NCBI GenBank assembly: GCA_021613375.1
Contig: CM038704.1
Span: 33,559,488 to 33,623,487 of the forward strand
DNA length: 64,000 nucleotides
Reading direction: 5' to 3'
Origin: Megaleporinus macrocephalus
Lineage: Eukaryota; Chordata; Actinopteri; Characiformes; Anostomidae
Part shown: piece after piece, positions 1 to 10,149 of the stretch
Numbering within the stretch: the stretch's first letter is position 1
Layout of the letters: each line of letters begins with the position of its first letter
The notes under the pieces: model-generated
The model's database searches: none
The model's input: only the letters and a program-made list of their open reading frames with translations
What the model was told of the DNA's origin: nothing
Translations under genes and position numbers: made by a program

Positions 1-240
1 TAGCCTCATCCTGACCACAGCTTAAGGCTTCCATTTTGCTGCCATTTTTTTCGCATTCTCCTCCCCAATTAACAACTTTTGGTACTTGATAAGGCTCATT
101 AAAGTTTTTCAGTAAACAAATTTCGAGCAAGCACAAACAATGCAAATCATTAGTATTTTGTGAATTGTGATAGCGTTCCCTATGTGAAAAATCACTGCCC
201 TCCAGCTGCAGTTCACACCATAGCAATGCAGTGACATGAC
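1..240. other. Unassigned left edge
   Basis: No gene, RNA or recognisable repeat was seen in this AT-rich stretch. It ends where a hAT-like terminus begins. Confidence 0.5.
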
Positions 241-315
241 TAGGGCTGCACCTAACAAGGAATTTCTTAATCGATTAATCTACAATTCTTTTTTTCAATC
301 GTCGATTAAGTATAG
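241..315 (+). mobile_element. hAT-like terminal fragment
   Basis: The sequence opens with TAGGGCTGCACCTAAC and carries inverted ATCGATTAAT/ATCGTCGATTAA words. This arrangement is common at the ends of fish non-autonomous hAT-like elements. No partner terminus was found nearby. DNA at 4690-4930 resembles the interior of another hAT-like element in this window, so both could be remnants of one old copy interrupted by the foldback at 2336-4266. That link is inference. Confidence 0.35.
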
Positions 316-559
316 AATGGCCATTCGTGCTTCTGAGCACGGGGAAAACGCATGGACATTACATTACATTCTAGACTTAATGTAATGTAACGTACCATGC
401 ATAAAAATCATACACTGACTTTCCAAAGGCCCCTTTGCAAAACCCACATCCTGTCGGTTGGAGACAGAAGGAGCATTATCAAAGTCTGTCCAGTCAAAAT
501 ATTTGAATCTTAGACATTCGATGATTGTACGCCAATTCTTTTATTTAGTTAATCAACCT

Positions 560-1790
560 TTGAAGAATGTACATGTGCTTAAACATACTAGTTTCTCTTT
601 TAGTAATCATTCTAAGTGGGTGAATTGCCAACTAACCAACTTATCAGTTGGTTAGAAGTTTTGTAAGTTTACTAATCTTATTTAGTAAACTTAAAAATCT
701 TTAAGTTTACCATAGCATTTACAGCAGTTCAGATTAAGTCAATAGTTAAACGTTTGCTGTTTTTGATTTTAACTGGGGATCTGTAACTGTTTACTTTTCT
801 TTTAAGTACTCTAAAGTTCGGTTTTACCTTTTTAATTATATTTTATATCATTTTCTTCTTGTGCGTAAGCCATAAGATGGATAATTAAAAGAATGGCATT
901 TCATTGTGTGGAAAGTCCCAAAAGTGGTTTAGCCAATCATGATAGTGGTGATGCAAATGTGCTCTGGGTTGCACAGCCAATGCATATACATTTCGGGACA
1001 CAGCCCCTCTCAGGAAGCACTAAAACTAAGAGGCCAAAGACCTCTCTCTCGCTCTCTCTTACTTGCTTCCAAACACTTGCGCTTCTACGCCCTTACAGAA
1101 AATTAGTATACTTAGTTCAAGTATACTTTATGCAGTTACTATACTAATGTCATTGTACTAGTAGTACACTTGTATTTGTACTTATTTTATACTTCTTGGG
1201 ACTAAATTAGCCCACTTTCTAGTTTTTAAAAGTATACTTTAGTAGTAAACCAAATATACAAGTAGTTTACATCTTTTGTACTGCAACTACACTAAAAGTA
1301 ATCTTAAGGGTTTACTGTTAGTTTACTAGCTAGTACGTTTTCTTTAAGTAAACTTAGAATGTACTGCTTATATTATTGTTGTACTTTAAAGTATATGACT
1401 AGGTTTAAGGGGGTTTTTCTACTTAAAATAGAACTTAACAACGTTTACTTACTCACCAGTGGACACACGTAAAATAAACAAGACACACTCAGATTAAGAA
1501 ACATATTTGTATCTTTATAAATCTAATTTTAAATAAATATTGTACTGGATGTGTTTTTGTGCAGAGCAAGAATACTTACTTCTACTATCTCAATCAAAAG
1601 ATAAAGTTCAAGTAAAGGCCAAATATATTTAGACTGTCCTATACTTGTCAGTTTAACCCAAGCATACTTAAGTATAACTGTGTTTAGTATATCACTGAGA
1701 AGTACATAAAAAGTAAACTGAAAGCATACTCACTTCCTTTTAAAAGAAGTAAACTAATGGTACACTTGAAAAAACTTCTTTTTTGTAAGT
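560..1790. repeat. AAGTATACT/AAGTAAACT-rich repeat
   Basis: Many variants of AGTATACTT and AAGTAAAC occur in both orientations through this block, for example near 1102, 1120, 1232, 1650-1760. Such motif-dense DNA is seen in fish non-autonomous DNA transposons with subterminal repeats. No clean termini or target duplication were identified. No coding potential is evident. Confidence 0.4.
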
Positions 1791-2335
1791 CCGCTCTGGG
1801 GGGGGGGGGGCCTTTGGCCTTAGACTCAGAGGCAGACTTAGCAGCTTGTTTAGCCGGTTAAATAAATGAAAAACAATTCACGTTTAGACTCTCGGCGGAT
1901 CATTCTTCCGCAGAAGTCTAACTCCGGCCCATGTTGGCGCTCCTGCGGGAGGCTTCGGGAGGAGCGCGGACAGAGGGAGGAATGCCAGAGCTTCTTCTAC
2001 GCATGAGCGGAGCTTGGTCAGAGCTGTGGTCGGTCTGCTTGCTTGTCGAAGTCAAGTAAGAAAGTCTGCTTCGACCGACAAGAGTGCGGTGCAAAACCAG
2101 CGCACGTTCAGCCGTCACCGAGAAAACAGCCTGGCAACCAGAACGTCTCCACGAAAACTAAGATAGGCGAGGCCACGTGACCAGCGAGAACCCCATTGTC
2201 GCCGTTGTTGTGCGTCCAAGTTACAGAAGAGCCAACCAAGCCGGTGACCAGCCAGCGTTCAGGAAAACCGACGTCCTGCCGAGCTGGTATACCCCCTGAG
2301 GTTCACTGTAGCGTGACAGCTATGAAGAGAGATTT
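1791..2335. other. Poly-G run and GC-rich unassigned block
   Basis: A run of 13 G at 1798-1810 is followed by about 500 bases that are richer in G+C than their surroundings. A 66-codon minus-strand frame at 1918-2118 has no recognisable similarity and is not called as a gene. The poly-G run is a likely place for sequencing or assembly error. Confidence 0.4.
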
Positions 2336-4266
2336 GTCTCAAAACACCTGACAAATGTGTAAAAGATAATTTACCAACTGCACACACATTAAAAATGAGT
2401 TTCACTATTCACAAATAAATATCTCCCAGTCTGTGTCTCACGGCTTGCAATTTGTACAAATTCTGTTAAATTTATAAATACATATTTTTGATTTACATAG
2501 ACGCATTATAATTTATGTGAACACATTTTTCTATATTTCCATTGCATATTTTTGACACGCAGTGTCAAGTTTTAAATTTATTTATGGTGTTGAATCTGCA
2601 TTTGTGAGTTTAAGACTTTCGTTTCACATTTAGCTCATCCACACATAAATGCAACTCCATTCACAAATGTAGCGAACAAGTGAACATGATGCCGCTAGGG
2701 GGCCCTGCTGCTTTTGGCGGAATTGTGTAAGAGAAAAAGAAGCAGCGCAGATTGAACGTCACTATAAGCAGCAAGTCGGATAAGTATTAAACGTAATTGT
2801 CTATTTTTAAACTGGTTAAACTGCTTTAGTTGAGCTGGTTGGCCAACTTTGCGTGCATGCGCATCACACAGAGAAACAGACGCTTCATTTACACTTACGA
2901 TTTCTGTTGTTCCTGTGTGTAAATAATGGGCGATCTTTCATTTTCCTTCACAGCAAACAGCTCAGCAGGACCTATAGCCAAACAAAGAGTACTACAAACA
3001 AATAAACTACAGTATAATGTAATGAACTACACAATCTATAGACCAAAACATGGCACCAAAATAATGGAGATGTTAGGCAGAAACTGTAGTCCTGATTAAT
3101 ATCAAAGTTTATGATTTATAATCAGAGTTCCCTCAGAGATGGGGGAGTATTATTGTGGCACGTTTAAAATACGTCTTCTGACTATGTGATATTTGCTGAC
3201 ATTTCAACCAAAATTTATCATAAAAATATTTTTATTCAAAACAACCACCTCTATTTGCAGTACAGTTTAGGCATGTTTATGACACAGTTTATAGATCACT
3301 GCAGATATCACTGATCTATCTGACATCTCTATAATCTCTTTATGACATTGTCCAATGATAACGAGATAAGTGATACTGCAATGTCACGTTGTCAAATGTG
3401 AACTTGGATATAAGTCAATTATTGCTCCAGACCTAAGAAATAAAACTGCTTCAAGTGTTCTGGTAACATCGTTATGACTGTAAAGGCATTAACAAGTTCC
3501 TTTAGTGCTCAAGTGCATCGACAACCAACGTCTATAGTTAATTACATTATACTGTAGTTTATTTGTTTGTAGTACTCTTTGTTTGGTTTTAGTTCCTGCA
3601 GCGTTTGTTACGTTTGCTGTGAAGGAAAATGAAAGATTGTCCATTATTTACACACAGAAACAACAGAAATAGCGAGTGTAAATGAAGCGTCCGTTTCTTT
3701 GTGTGACGCACGTGTACGCGAAGGGTCGGATTCTGGTGGGGAGTCGTATTTCGGCACAACATCTGTTAACTGATGAAGTTTAACAAGTTTAAAATAGCCC
3801 ATCTAGTTTATTACAAATCCGACTTGCTGCTTCATTATAGTGACGTTCAATGTGCACTGCTTTTTCTTCTTTACACAATTCCGCCAAAAGCAGCAGCGCC
3901 CCCTAACGGCAGCGTGTTCAAAAATGAATGGAGCGCTGCATTTGTTTGTAGATCGCCTTCAGAAACGCGAAACGAAAGTCTCAAAATCCATTTAATCCAC
4001 AAATGCAGATTCAACACATTATAAATAAATGTAAAAATGTAAAATGTAAAACTTTTCAAAAACATGCCATGAAAATATAGACAAATGTGTTCATTTTCAC
4101 ATATCAATTATAATGCGTCTATGAAAACCAAAAATATGTATTTATAAATTTGTACAAACGGCAAGCCGTGAGACTGGGAGATATTTATTTGTGAATAGTG
4201 AAACTCATTTGTAATGTGTGTGCAGTTGTAAATTATCTTTTACACATTTGTCAGGTGTTTTAAGAC
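2336..4266. mobile_element. Foldback element with ~700-bp inverted arms
   Basis: The left arm (about 2336-3027) is repeated as its reverse complement at about 3534-4266, around a spacer of about 500 bases. The outer ends read GTCTCAAAACACCTGAC on the left and the complement of GTCTTAAAACACCTGAC on the right. The arms match over nearly their whole length with scattered substitutions and small indels. There is no open frame of note and no certain target duplication. Long-armed TIR or foldback elements have this form. An alternative is two inverted copies of one repeat flanking unique DNA. Confidence 0.7.
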
Positions 4267-4689
4267 TCTTTCCATAGACAGCCGCCCCAGCGATGACCAA
4301 CAAAGCCGATGATCACAAATGCACTCGTGCACAGAACATCTATTTATGATCCGGGTCCTAGGGTGTGCTTATATGTGTAATTTTAATTTAGGAGTTCTCA
4401 GTTAATGCAGTGTTCTGTTTTCTTTAATTAACTTTTCTTTTATTTCTTCCTTTCTTTTGTTAATGTTCACCCAATAAACTATCTTTAGTCTGTGTGTAAT
4501 TTAATATTATGACAAGTGTCAAGATCCCTGACCTTAAACCAATCCAAAACCTCAGATCCTGATGTTTGATGCGGTAAAGGTAAATGTATTGATTAATCAA
4601 TTAACTAATTGGTAAATTAATTAATTACCCCTCTATTCAGTTAAAGTATTAAAGGTACCTTAAACGCATATGATCTATAAATGGTTAAA

Positions 4690-4930
4690 AAGACTCAAAG
4701 TCTACGCTCCGAAATGATTAGCAATGCAACTTTTCAAGTGACTCCTACTAAAAGAAACATGTTATATGTGTTAATCTTCAAGTGCTCATGCATAGCAGTT
4801 GTACTGTTGTGATAAACCATTTCCACTGTGCAGAGCTGACAGAGCACCACATTGTTGTGTTTCTTTAGATGCACGCGAGCGATTGTTTGTAGCTGCAGCT
4901 TGCGCTCCAGATAAATTTTGGAATTTTTTA
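4690..4930. mobile_element. hAT-family internal fragment, related to 57140-57370
   Basis: Blocks such as GAAACATGTTA, GTGCAGAGCTGACA and GCGATTGTTTGTAGCTGCAG occur here and, in the same order and orientation, within the right part of the hAT-like element at 52707-57849. This suggests a relative of that family. Termini were not resolved. Confidence 0.45.
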
Positions 4931-4959
4931 CTAAGACAGTTAATTAACAGTTTATGATT

Positions 4960-4966
<7 letters not shown>

Positions 4967-5018
<52 letters not shown>
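4967..5018. repeat. (TA)n microsatellite
   Basis: An almost pure TA dinucleotide run of about 50 bases. Confidence 0.95.
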
Positions 5019-5019
<1 letters not shown>

Positions 5020-5021
<2 letters not shown>

Positions 5022-6177
5022 GAGAAGGTTTAGTTACATCACATATCTTGGTCCAGATGAACTAAATAAAAAAACCCATGGTCAACTCAAAAACTGACAA
5101 TTCATGAATGTTTTTTCCTTTCATTGTATGAATTCACTGTAAGAGCTGGATTAAAAACAAACATATGTATGCATTGCCTCATAAAAAATGCCCATAAGGA
5201 GGAAAGTGAAAGTGTCGTGTCCAGCACTGCCCTTATCGTTCTGATCTGTCGCTTTTATACTCCACCACCATGAGACATTCAATAGTTTGACAATTTCTCG
5301 CAAAGTTCGGCTCAAAGTGGTCAGCCATGCTAAAATGGTCTAAGTTTTCACTCTTTTTACTTTTATTATACTCTTATCCTAGTATTTGCCCTCCATCCCA
5401 GAGTTTGTTGCAGGCATCAAATTCTAAATTAGTTTATATTTACAAAACACAATCAACTTGGTCAGCCAAAACAAAGACAAACAACAAATATCTTTGATTT
5501 GTACAGATTCCAGAGAATTCTGTTTTTTTTTGCTTTTTACAATATGCCTAAACTTTTTGGAAAAAGTATATATGTTAAAGTGTGTTTAGATTTGGCAGCT
5601 TTAAATGAACAGAATGAAATGTTGTGCTCCTGTCTACTTGTATGTAAAATGTTTATGGTGCTGTTTTTTGACATATACATGCGTTTTGTTGTCTCTTTGT
5701 GAGCTCTGAATCGCTCAGCATTTAAGTTTTTAAGTTTTAAAAAGAAACTGAGGCATATTTTAAAGCTATTAGAAAAAAACAGCAACCACAACAAAAACAT
5801 TACTTTGTTTTCCTCCACATTTCCTGCAGTAAGCCTTAGTAAATGGTTCCTTTCATTTTGAGTTGCCTTTTTTAATTTTATAGTGGAACAGGAAAAATTG
5901 AGCAAGAAATTGTCAGACAGAAAGCTGAATGACTTAAAAGTTTTAATGCTGATAGTATATTTTGTTGCTGTTCAAAAAAATATTCAAAATGGCAACTTTT
6001 TACAGGATAGGACAAAAACTGTCTTTACTTTTAATGTAAGTCAGTGGAAGCTGAATTTGGGATCATATAAGTAATCTATCTATCTATCTTATTATTATTA
6101 AAGACAATCTAACATTATCTATAAATATTTATCACAATCCTTCACAACACCAGGAGGCTGCACATTTATACACCACA
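5020..6177. other. Unassigned AT-rich stretch
   Basis: Short frames on both strands overlap each other at 5499-5905, lack similarity to known proteins and have the low-complexity composition expected by chance. A short ATCT run lies near 6075-6090. No gene or element was recognised. Confidence 0.5.
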
Positions 6178-6730
6178 TTCCAAATTATTATGCAAATTAT
6201 ATTTTTCTCTGCTTTTCCTAAATAGTCGATGCAAATGACAATCAGTATAATTTTCAAGTCATCAACTATTAAGAGTCTAAATCAAATTTTATTAAACAAA
6301 CCTCCCAATGATAACAGTATTTTTTTAAATAAAGAAACTCAAAATGCACTTTTCCAAATTATTATGCACAACAGAATTTCAAAACACTTTATAAGTTTGA
6401 GAATTGAAAATCGTCATTTGTTAAATTTACAGCATTAAGAGGTCACATTTACTGAAATCAAAAGCTATTTCAATGAAAAACATGTTAACAGGCCAAATTA
6501 CATGTTAACATTTTAACTCCTTTGATTTCACCTTTACAATTCTTGCATTAATTGAACTTGTGAGTTTTTAGAGAGTTTCTGATTGAATTTCTGGATGTCA
6601 AAATAGCCTCCTGGAGCTGTTGTTTTGGTGTGAACTGCCTCCCACCCTCATAGAACTTTTCCTTGAGGATACTTTAAAGGTTCTTAATAGGGTGGCCAAA
6701 TCATAAGTTTCTCTCATTTTATGCCATATC
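6178..6730. mobile_element. Possible DNA-transposon remnant (CCAAATTATTATGCA words)
   Basis: The word CCAAATTATTATGCA occurs near 6180 and again near 6354. Paired words of this kind are frequent in dispersed fish DNA-transposon remnants. The remainder to 6730 has no readable frame. The class is uncertain. Confidence 0.3.
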
Positions 6731-7057
6731 AGCCAATGACACAGAGGTATTCTTTTTTTGTTAATATCTGTTTATTGAGAAGCATAGTATGAATAATGCA
6801 CAACATACTGCATCCTAGTATACTATTGCTTCAGATTTTAAATTACAAAAACAATAACAACACACATACAAATTTCCCCTGCAGTTACTGAAAAGATGCA
6901 AAGACCCCATTGACATACAAATCTCAATTTTTTTAGATCCCTAGATTATTCCAGCATTCAAAAGCTTTATCTAAAGTTGATGGAACAAAGTATATAATTC
7001 ACAAGTAATGTTTAATCTGCTTCCAAATATGGATTGAATTTGTAATGATCTTGTCCT

Positions 7058-7950
7058 ATGGCTGCGTTTGCTTGTGTTGGGTGTGGCATGTATAGTGCTA
7101 GTCCTCTCTCCACCACTAGTGGTAAAAATAGTGGGTTAGTTTGTGAGAAATGCCAGCTCATTTCTACTCTGGTGGAGAAGGTGAACCAGTTAGAGGTGCG
7201 CATTCGGGGTTTAATCAGGGATAGAGAGCAGAGTTCAGTGTTGTCTACCCCGGGTGCCTTAGTGAGAGTTAGAGTCCCAGCGACTCCGGCTGTAGAGCCC
7301 CCCGCAGCAGGGCGAATGGGTGACGGTTCGGCGGCATAGTAACAAAGCTAAAGCTAACGCTGAGGCCAAAGCTAAGGCTAGCCCACCTGTGCATCACGCA
7401 CCTATTCGCGTGTCAAATTGATATTCTCCTCTCGGTGAAACACCCACCGAGGAGTCTGTCAAAGGTACTCTGGTTATAGGAAGCTCTATTGTACGACACG
7501 TAAAATTAGCTACTCCTTTAGGGGCACCAGCAGCTAGAGTTATCTATTTACCAGGAGCCAGGGCGCCGGATATTTGCAGGATAGTGATTCACGTAGGTGG
7601 TAACGATATTTGTATGCGAATGTCGTATGTCTGAGGTCACTAAGAGTAATATTAAAGAGGTGATCAAAATAGCCCATACGATGTCCGATGCCGTAATATG
7701 CTCTGGCCCTGTTCCAAGACGGCAGGGTGCTGAAGCTTACAGCAGGCTTTGGGCGCTACATTGCTGGATGTCCAAGTGGTGTGCAGAAAATCATGTGGGC
7801 TTCATAGACAATTGGTCCAAGTTTGAGGGGAAGTCTGGTCTCGTAGGGCGGGACGGTGTCCACCCCACGCGGGAGGGTGCCGCTCTACTATCATGCAGCA
7901 TAGCCCATAGCCTGTTAGTTAGTCGGCAGAGCAGCGTAGGTAGTTGCTGA
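7058..7950 (+). pseudogene. LINE-A ORF1, Cys-rich N terminus plus SGNH esterase domain, broken
   Basis: The first frame (7058-7339) begins with two CxxC-type pairs (VGCG, CEKC) and a short heptad-like stretch. After a frame break, 7446-7950 reads as an SGNH/GDSL-type esterase. Visible blocks are GSSI (GDSx-like block I), HVGGND (block III) and DGVHP (the catalytic Asp-His block V). CR1/L2-group ORF1 proteins carry such esterase domains and are thought to act in the retrotransposition particle. A stop follows the GGND block near 7633 unless the frame is shifted. This is a dead copy. Confidence 0.65.
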
Positions 7951-8016
7951 CTGTCCAGAGCCGAGACCAGGCAGCAGACAAGCAAGCTAAACCGACCGTC
8001 CGCTCACTGCCTTGAG

Positions 8017-8579
8017 ATGTCACCTAGGTACATCTATATTGAGACTGTTTCACTGCCCCGAATTAAACACAAACTTAGAAAATCACAATCAGTTTGTTTA
8101 AATAACTTAGTTAATATAAGAATATTAGATCCAGTGTCTGGCTGCATTGTAAATGATACAATAACGTATCATACAATTGATGTGTTATGTCTCGTAGAAA
8201 CATGGATTAAACCTGAGGAATATTTGGCATTAAATGAAGCCACTCCCATAGGCTATAAGTACGTACACAGCTCCAGACTGTCCGGTAAAGGAGGGGGTAT
8301 ATGTGTCATTCATAAAAATTCATTAGACCTGAGTCAAAAACGCAATCTCACTTTCAATTCTTTTGAAATTCTTTTCATAAACATCACCAATCCGACCACT
8401 AACAGAAGTGTACTCACCCTAGTCAGCATTTATAGACCACCAGGACCTTATTCTGAATTCTTAAAAGAATTCAGTGACTTTGTTACAGATCTAGCAGTGA
8501 GCACTGAGAAAGTAATAATTGCAGGAGATTTTAATATTCACTTTGAGAACTCAACAGATCCATTTAAAAAGGCTTTCTC
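8017..8579 (+). pseudogene. LINE-A ORF2, apurinic-like endonuclease domain, 5' part
   Basis: The frame shows the AP-endonuclease motifs of CR1/L2 LINEs: LCLVETWI (the metal-binding Glu block), GGGICVIHK, SIYRPPGP and IIAGDFNIH. This nicking enzyme starts target-primed reverse transcription. Reading is cut at 8579 by the L1-like insertion and resumes at 14088 with matching residues (AFS then SILDSVGLTQ). The first residues of the frame and the exact start are uncertain. Confidence 0.75.
8566..8579 (+). repeat. Target-site duplication, left copy
   Basis: AAAAAGGCTTTCTC is identical to 14074-14087 and brackets the nested L1-like element. Confidence 0.85.
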
Positions 8580-8835
8580 GGGGGGGAGGGGCGAGCCGTT
8601 AATGGAGTAGGTCGCAAGTTCGGTGAGCTCTGCTGAAATGTTGATAAAAGATTGAAGGCGCTATACGGCCTTAAAAAGTCATTGAAAAGCTTTCAGAAGA
8701 TTGCCATTTGAACTTTGCATTGAAATTTGTCCTCACTGGTATGTAAATGGCTAAAAATCTTCGACAATTTACGAACACTGGAAAAACATTGCTAACAGGC
8801 CTAGCGGTTCAACTTCGCCAGCTAAGAAAACAGAT

Positions 8836-9621
8836 ATGGAGGAGACGAAGACGGAGATTCTCTTCGCATTGAAAACGGACATCTCGGTGCTTCTCAGAGC
8901 AGAGCTCAAGTCCACACTTGCTGAAGAGTTTGAAGGCATAAAAGCAGAGTTACAGGCCGTCAAAGCAGAGGTAGTGAATAACATAACCCTGCTCCGCTCC
9001 GACCTGGATACTGTGAAAAAGACGATGAGTGAAATGGAGAAGGGGCTATCAGCGTACTCAGACGACGTGACAGAGCTGCAAACTTGTGTTCATAAACTCG
9101 AAACTGAGGTGGCTGGCTTAAAGGAAAAGTGTGTGGACTTGGAAGGAAGAATGCGGAGATCAAACATTCGTATTTTCAACGTGGTGGAGGAACAGGGTTC
9201 GTGATCCCCTGCTTCAGTCTTCAAGCTGCTAAAAGAAGTACTCCACATGGACAGGGAGGTGCTGATCGACAGGTCGCACCGAGGACTTCAGCAAAGACGG
9301 CCCGGTGGAAGAACGCGCGTCATCATCGCAAAGCTGCATTATTATCAAGACTGTGTGGAGGTACTACGTAGAGCCAGGGAAGCAGGTACAGGTACGCTGC
9401 AGTTTAAAGGATCCAGCATCTCCATTTACCCGGATTACACTCCGAGTGTGGTGCAAGCGAGAGTCGCTTCTAACGAAGTGAAGAAACTGCTCCGGGGCCG
9501 AGATGGCGTTCGTTATGGTCTCCGCCATCCTGCCAGACTCCGCATCACGCATAACGGAACAGAGAAGGAATTCTGTGACCCCGCGGAGGCTCTGGCATAC
9601 GTGAAATCAAACATTACCTGA
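8836..9621 (+). pseudogene. L1-like ORF1p (coiled coil, RRM, C-terminal domain), frameshifted
   Basis: The first part (8836-9204) is a long heptad-rich coiled coil (SVLLRAELKSTL to LKEKCVDLEGR) followed by RRSNIRIFNV, which starts the RRM-like RNA-binding domain of L1 ORF1 proteins. The frame breaks near 9190 and resumes at 9247 with VLIDRSHRG, RTRVIIAKLHYYQDC and ISIYPDYTP, typical of the RRM end and C-terminal domain. The protein coats L1 RNA as a trimer. At least one frameshift and possibly a small deletion separate the two halves. Confidence 0.75.
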
Positions 9622-10149
9622 TGCAAAGCCATGCGGGATTAAGCCCGTGATAACGAGCTAAACAACGTGCTGACATTTGTTTGAGTGACTTACGGTTCAA
9701 GTAAGAACTTAATAACGTTAAACTCGTTTTCTAAAGTTGTTTATCTGATTTAAGGAATAACCTGCTTTTTGCTGATTGTATGACTCATAATAATTTCTTT
9801 GTGGAGTAATCTGAATGTATAGATTTGGTCGTATGGCGCTGGTCGAATATTTGTTAGAAGCAGAGCACCAGAGTGTATTGGAGCTCACAATTGCAAGCAC
9901 TAGCATGTGCGGATTTGTTTTTTCCCAGGGGATTTGTGGTCACTTCGTTCTTAATAGTGACAGGGGAGGGAAGCCAACTGCATCAGAGGTCTTCAGAATT
10001 TTGTTACCTTTTTGTACTCTCCAAATGGGATTATTACAAATGAAACTTCTTTTACATACATAGAGTCACAGTGCTACTGCATTTAAATGTCATAATGCCT
10101 TTAGACATTTAACATGATCACTGAAAAACTATTGAACAGAGGTTGCTAA

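Larger units (their letters stand above)
7030..8579 (+). mobile_element. CR1/L2-like LINE (LINE-A), 5' segment
   Basis: This is the 5' part of a non-LTR retrotransposon with an esterase-type ORF1 and the start of an endonuclease ORF2. It stops in the word AAAAAGGCTTTCTC at 8566-8579. That word reappears at 14074-14087, where the same element resumes in mid-ORF2. The interruption is an L1-like insertion. Several frameshifts make the copy non-functional. The exact 5' end is not defined. Confidence 0.75.

Noticed and set aside
1918..2118. Arg/Ser-rich minus-strand frame in the GC-rich block
   Set aside because: GC-rich DNA has few stops; there is no similarity and no gene context.
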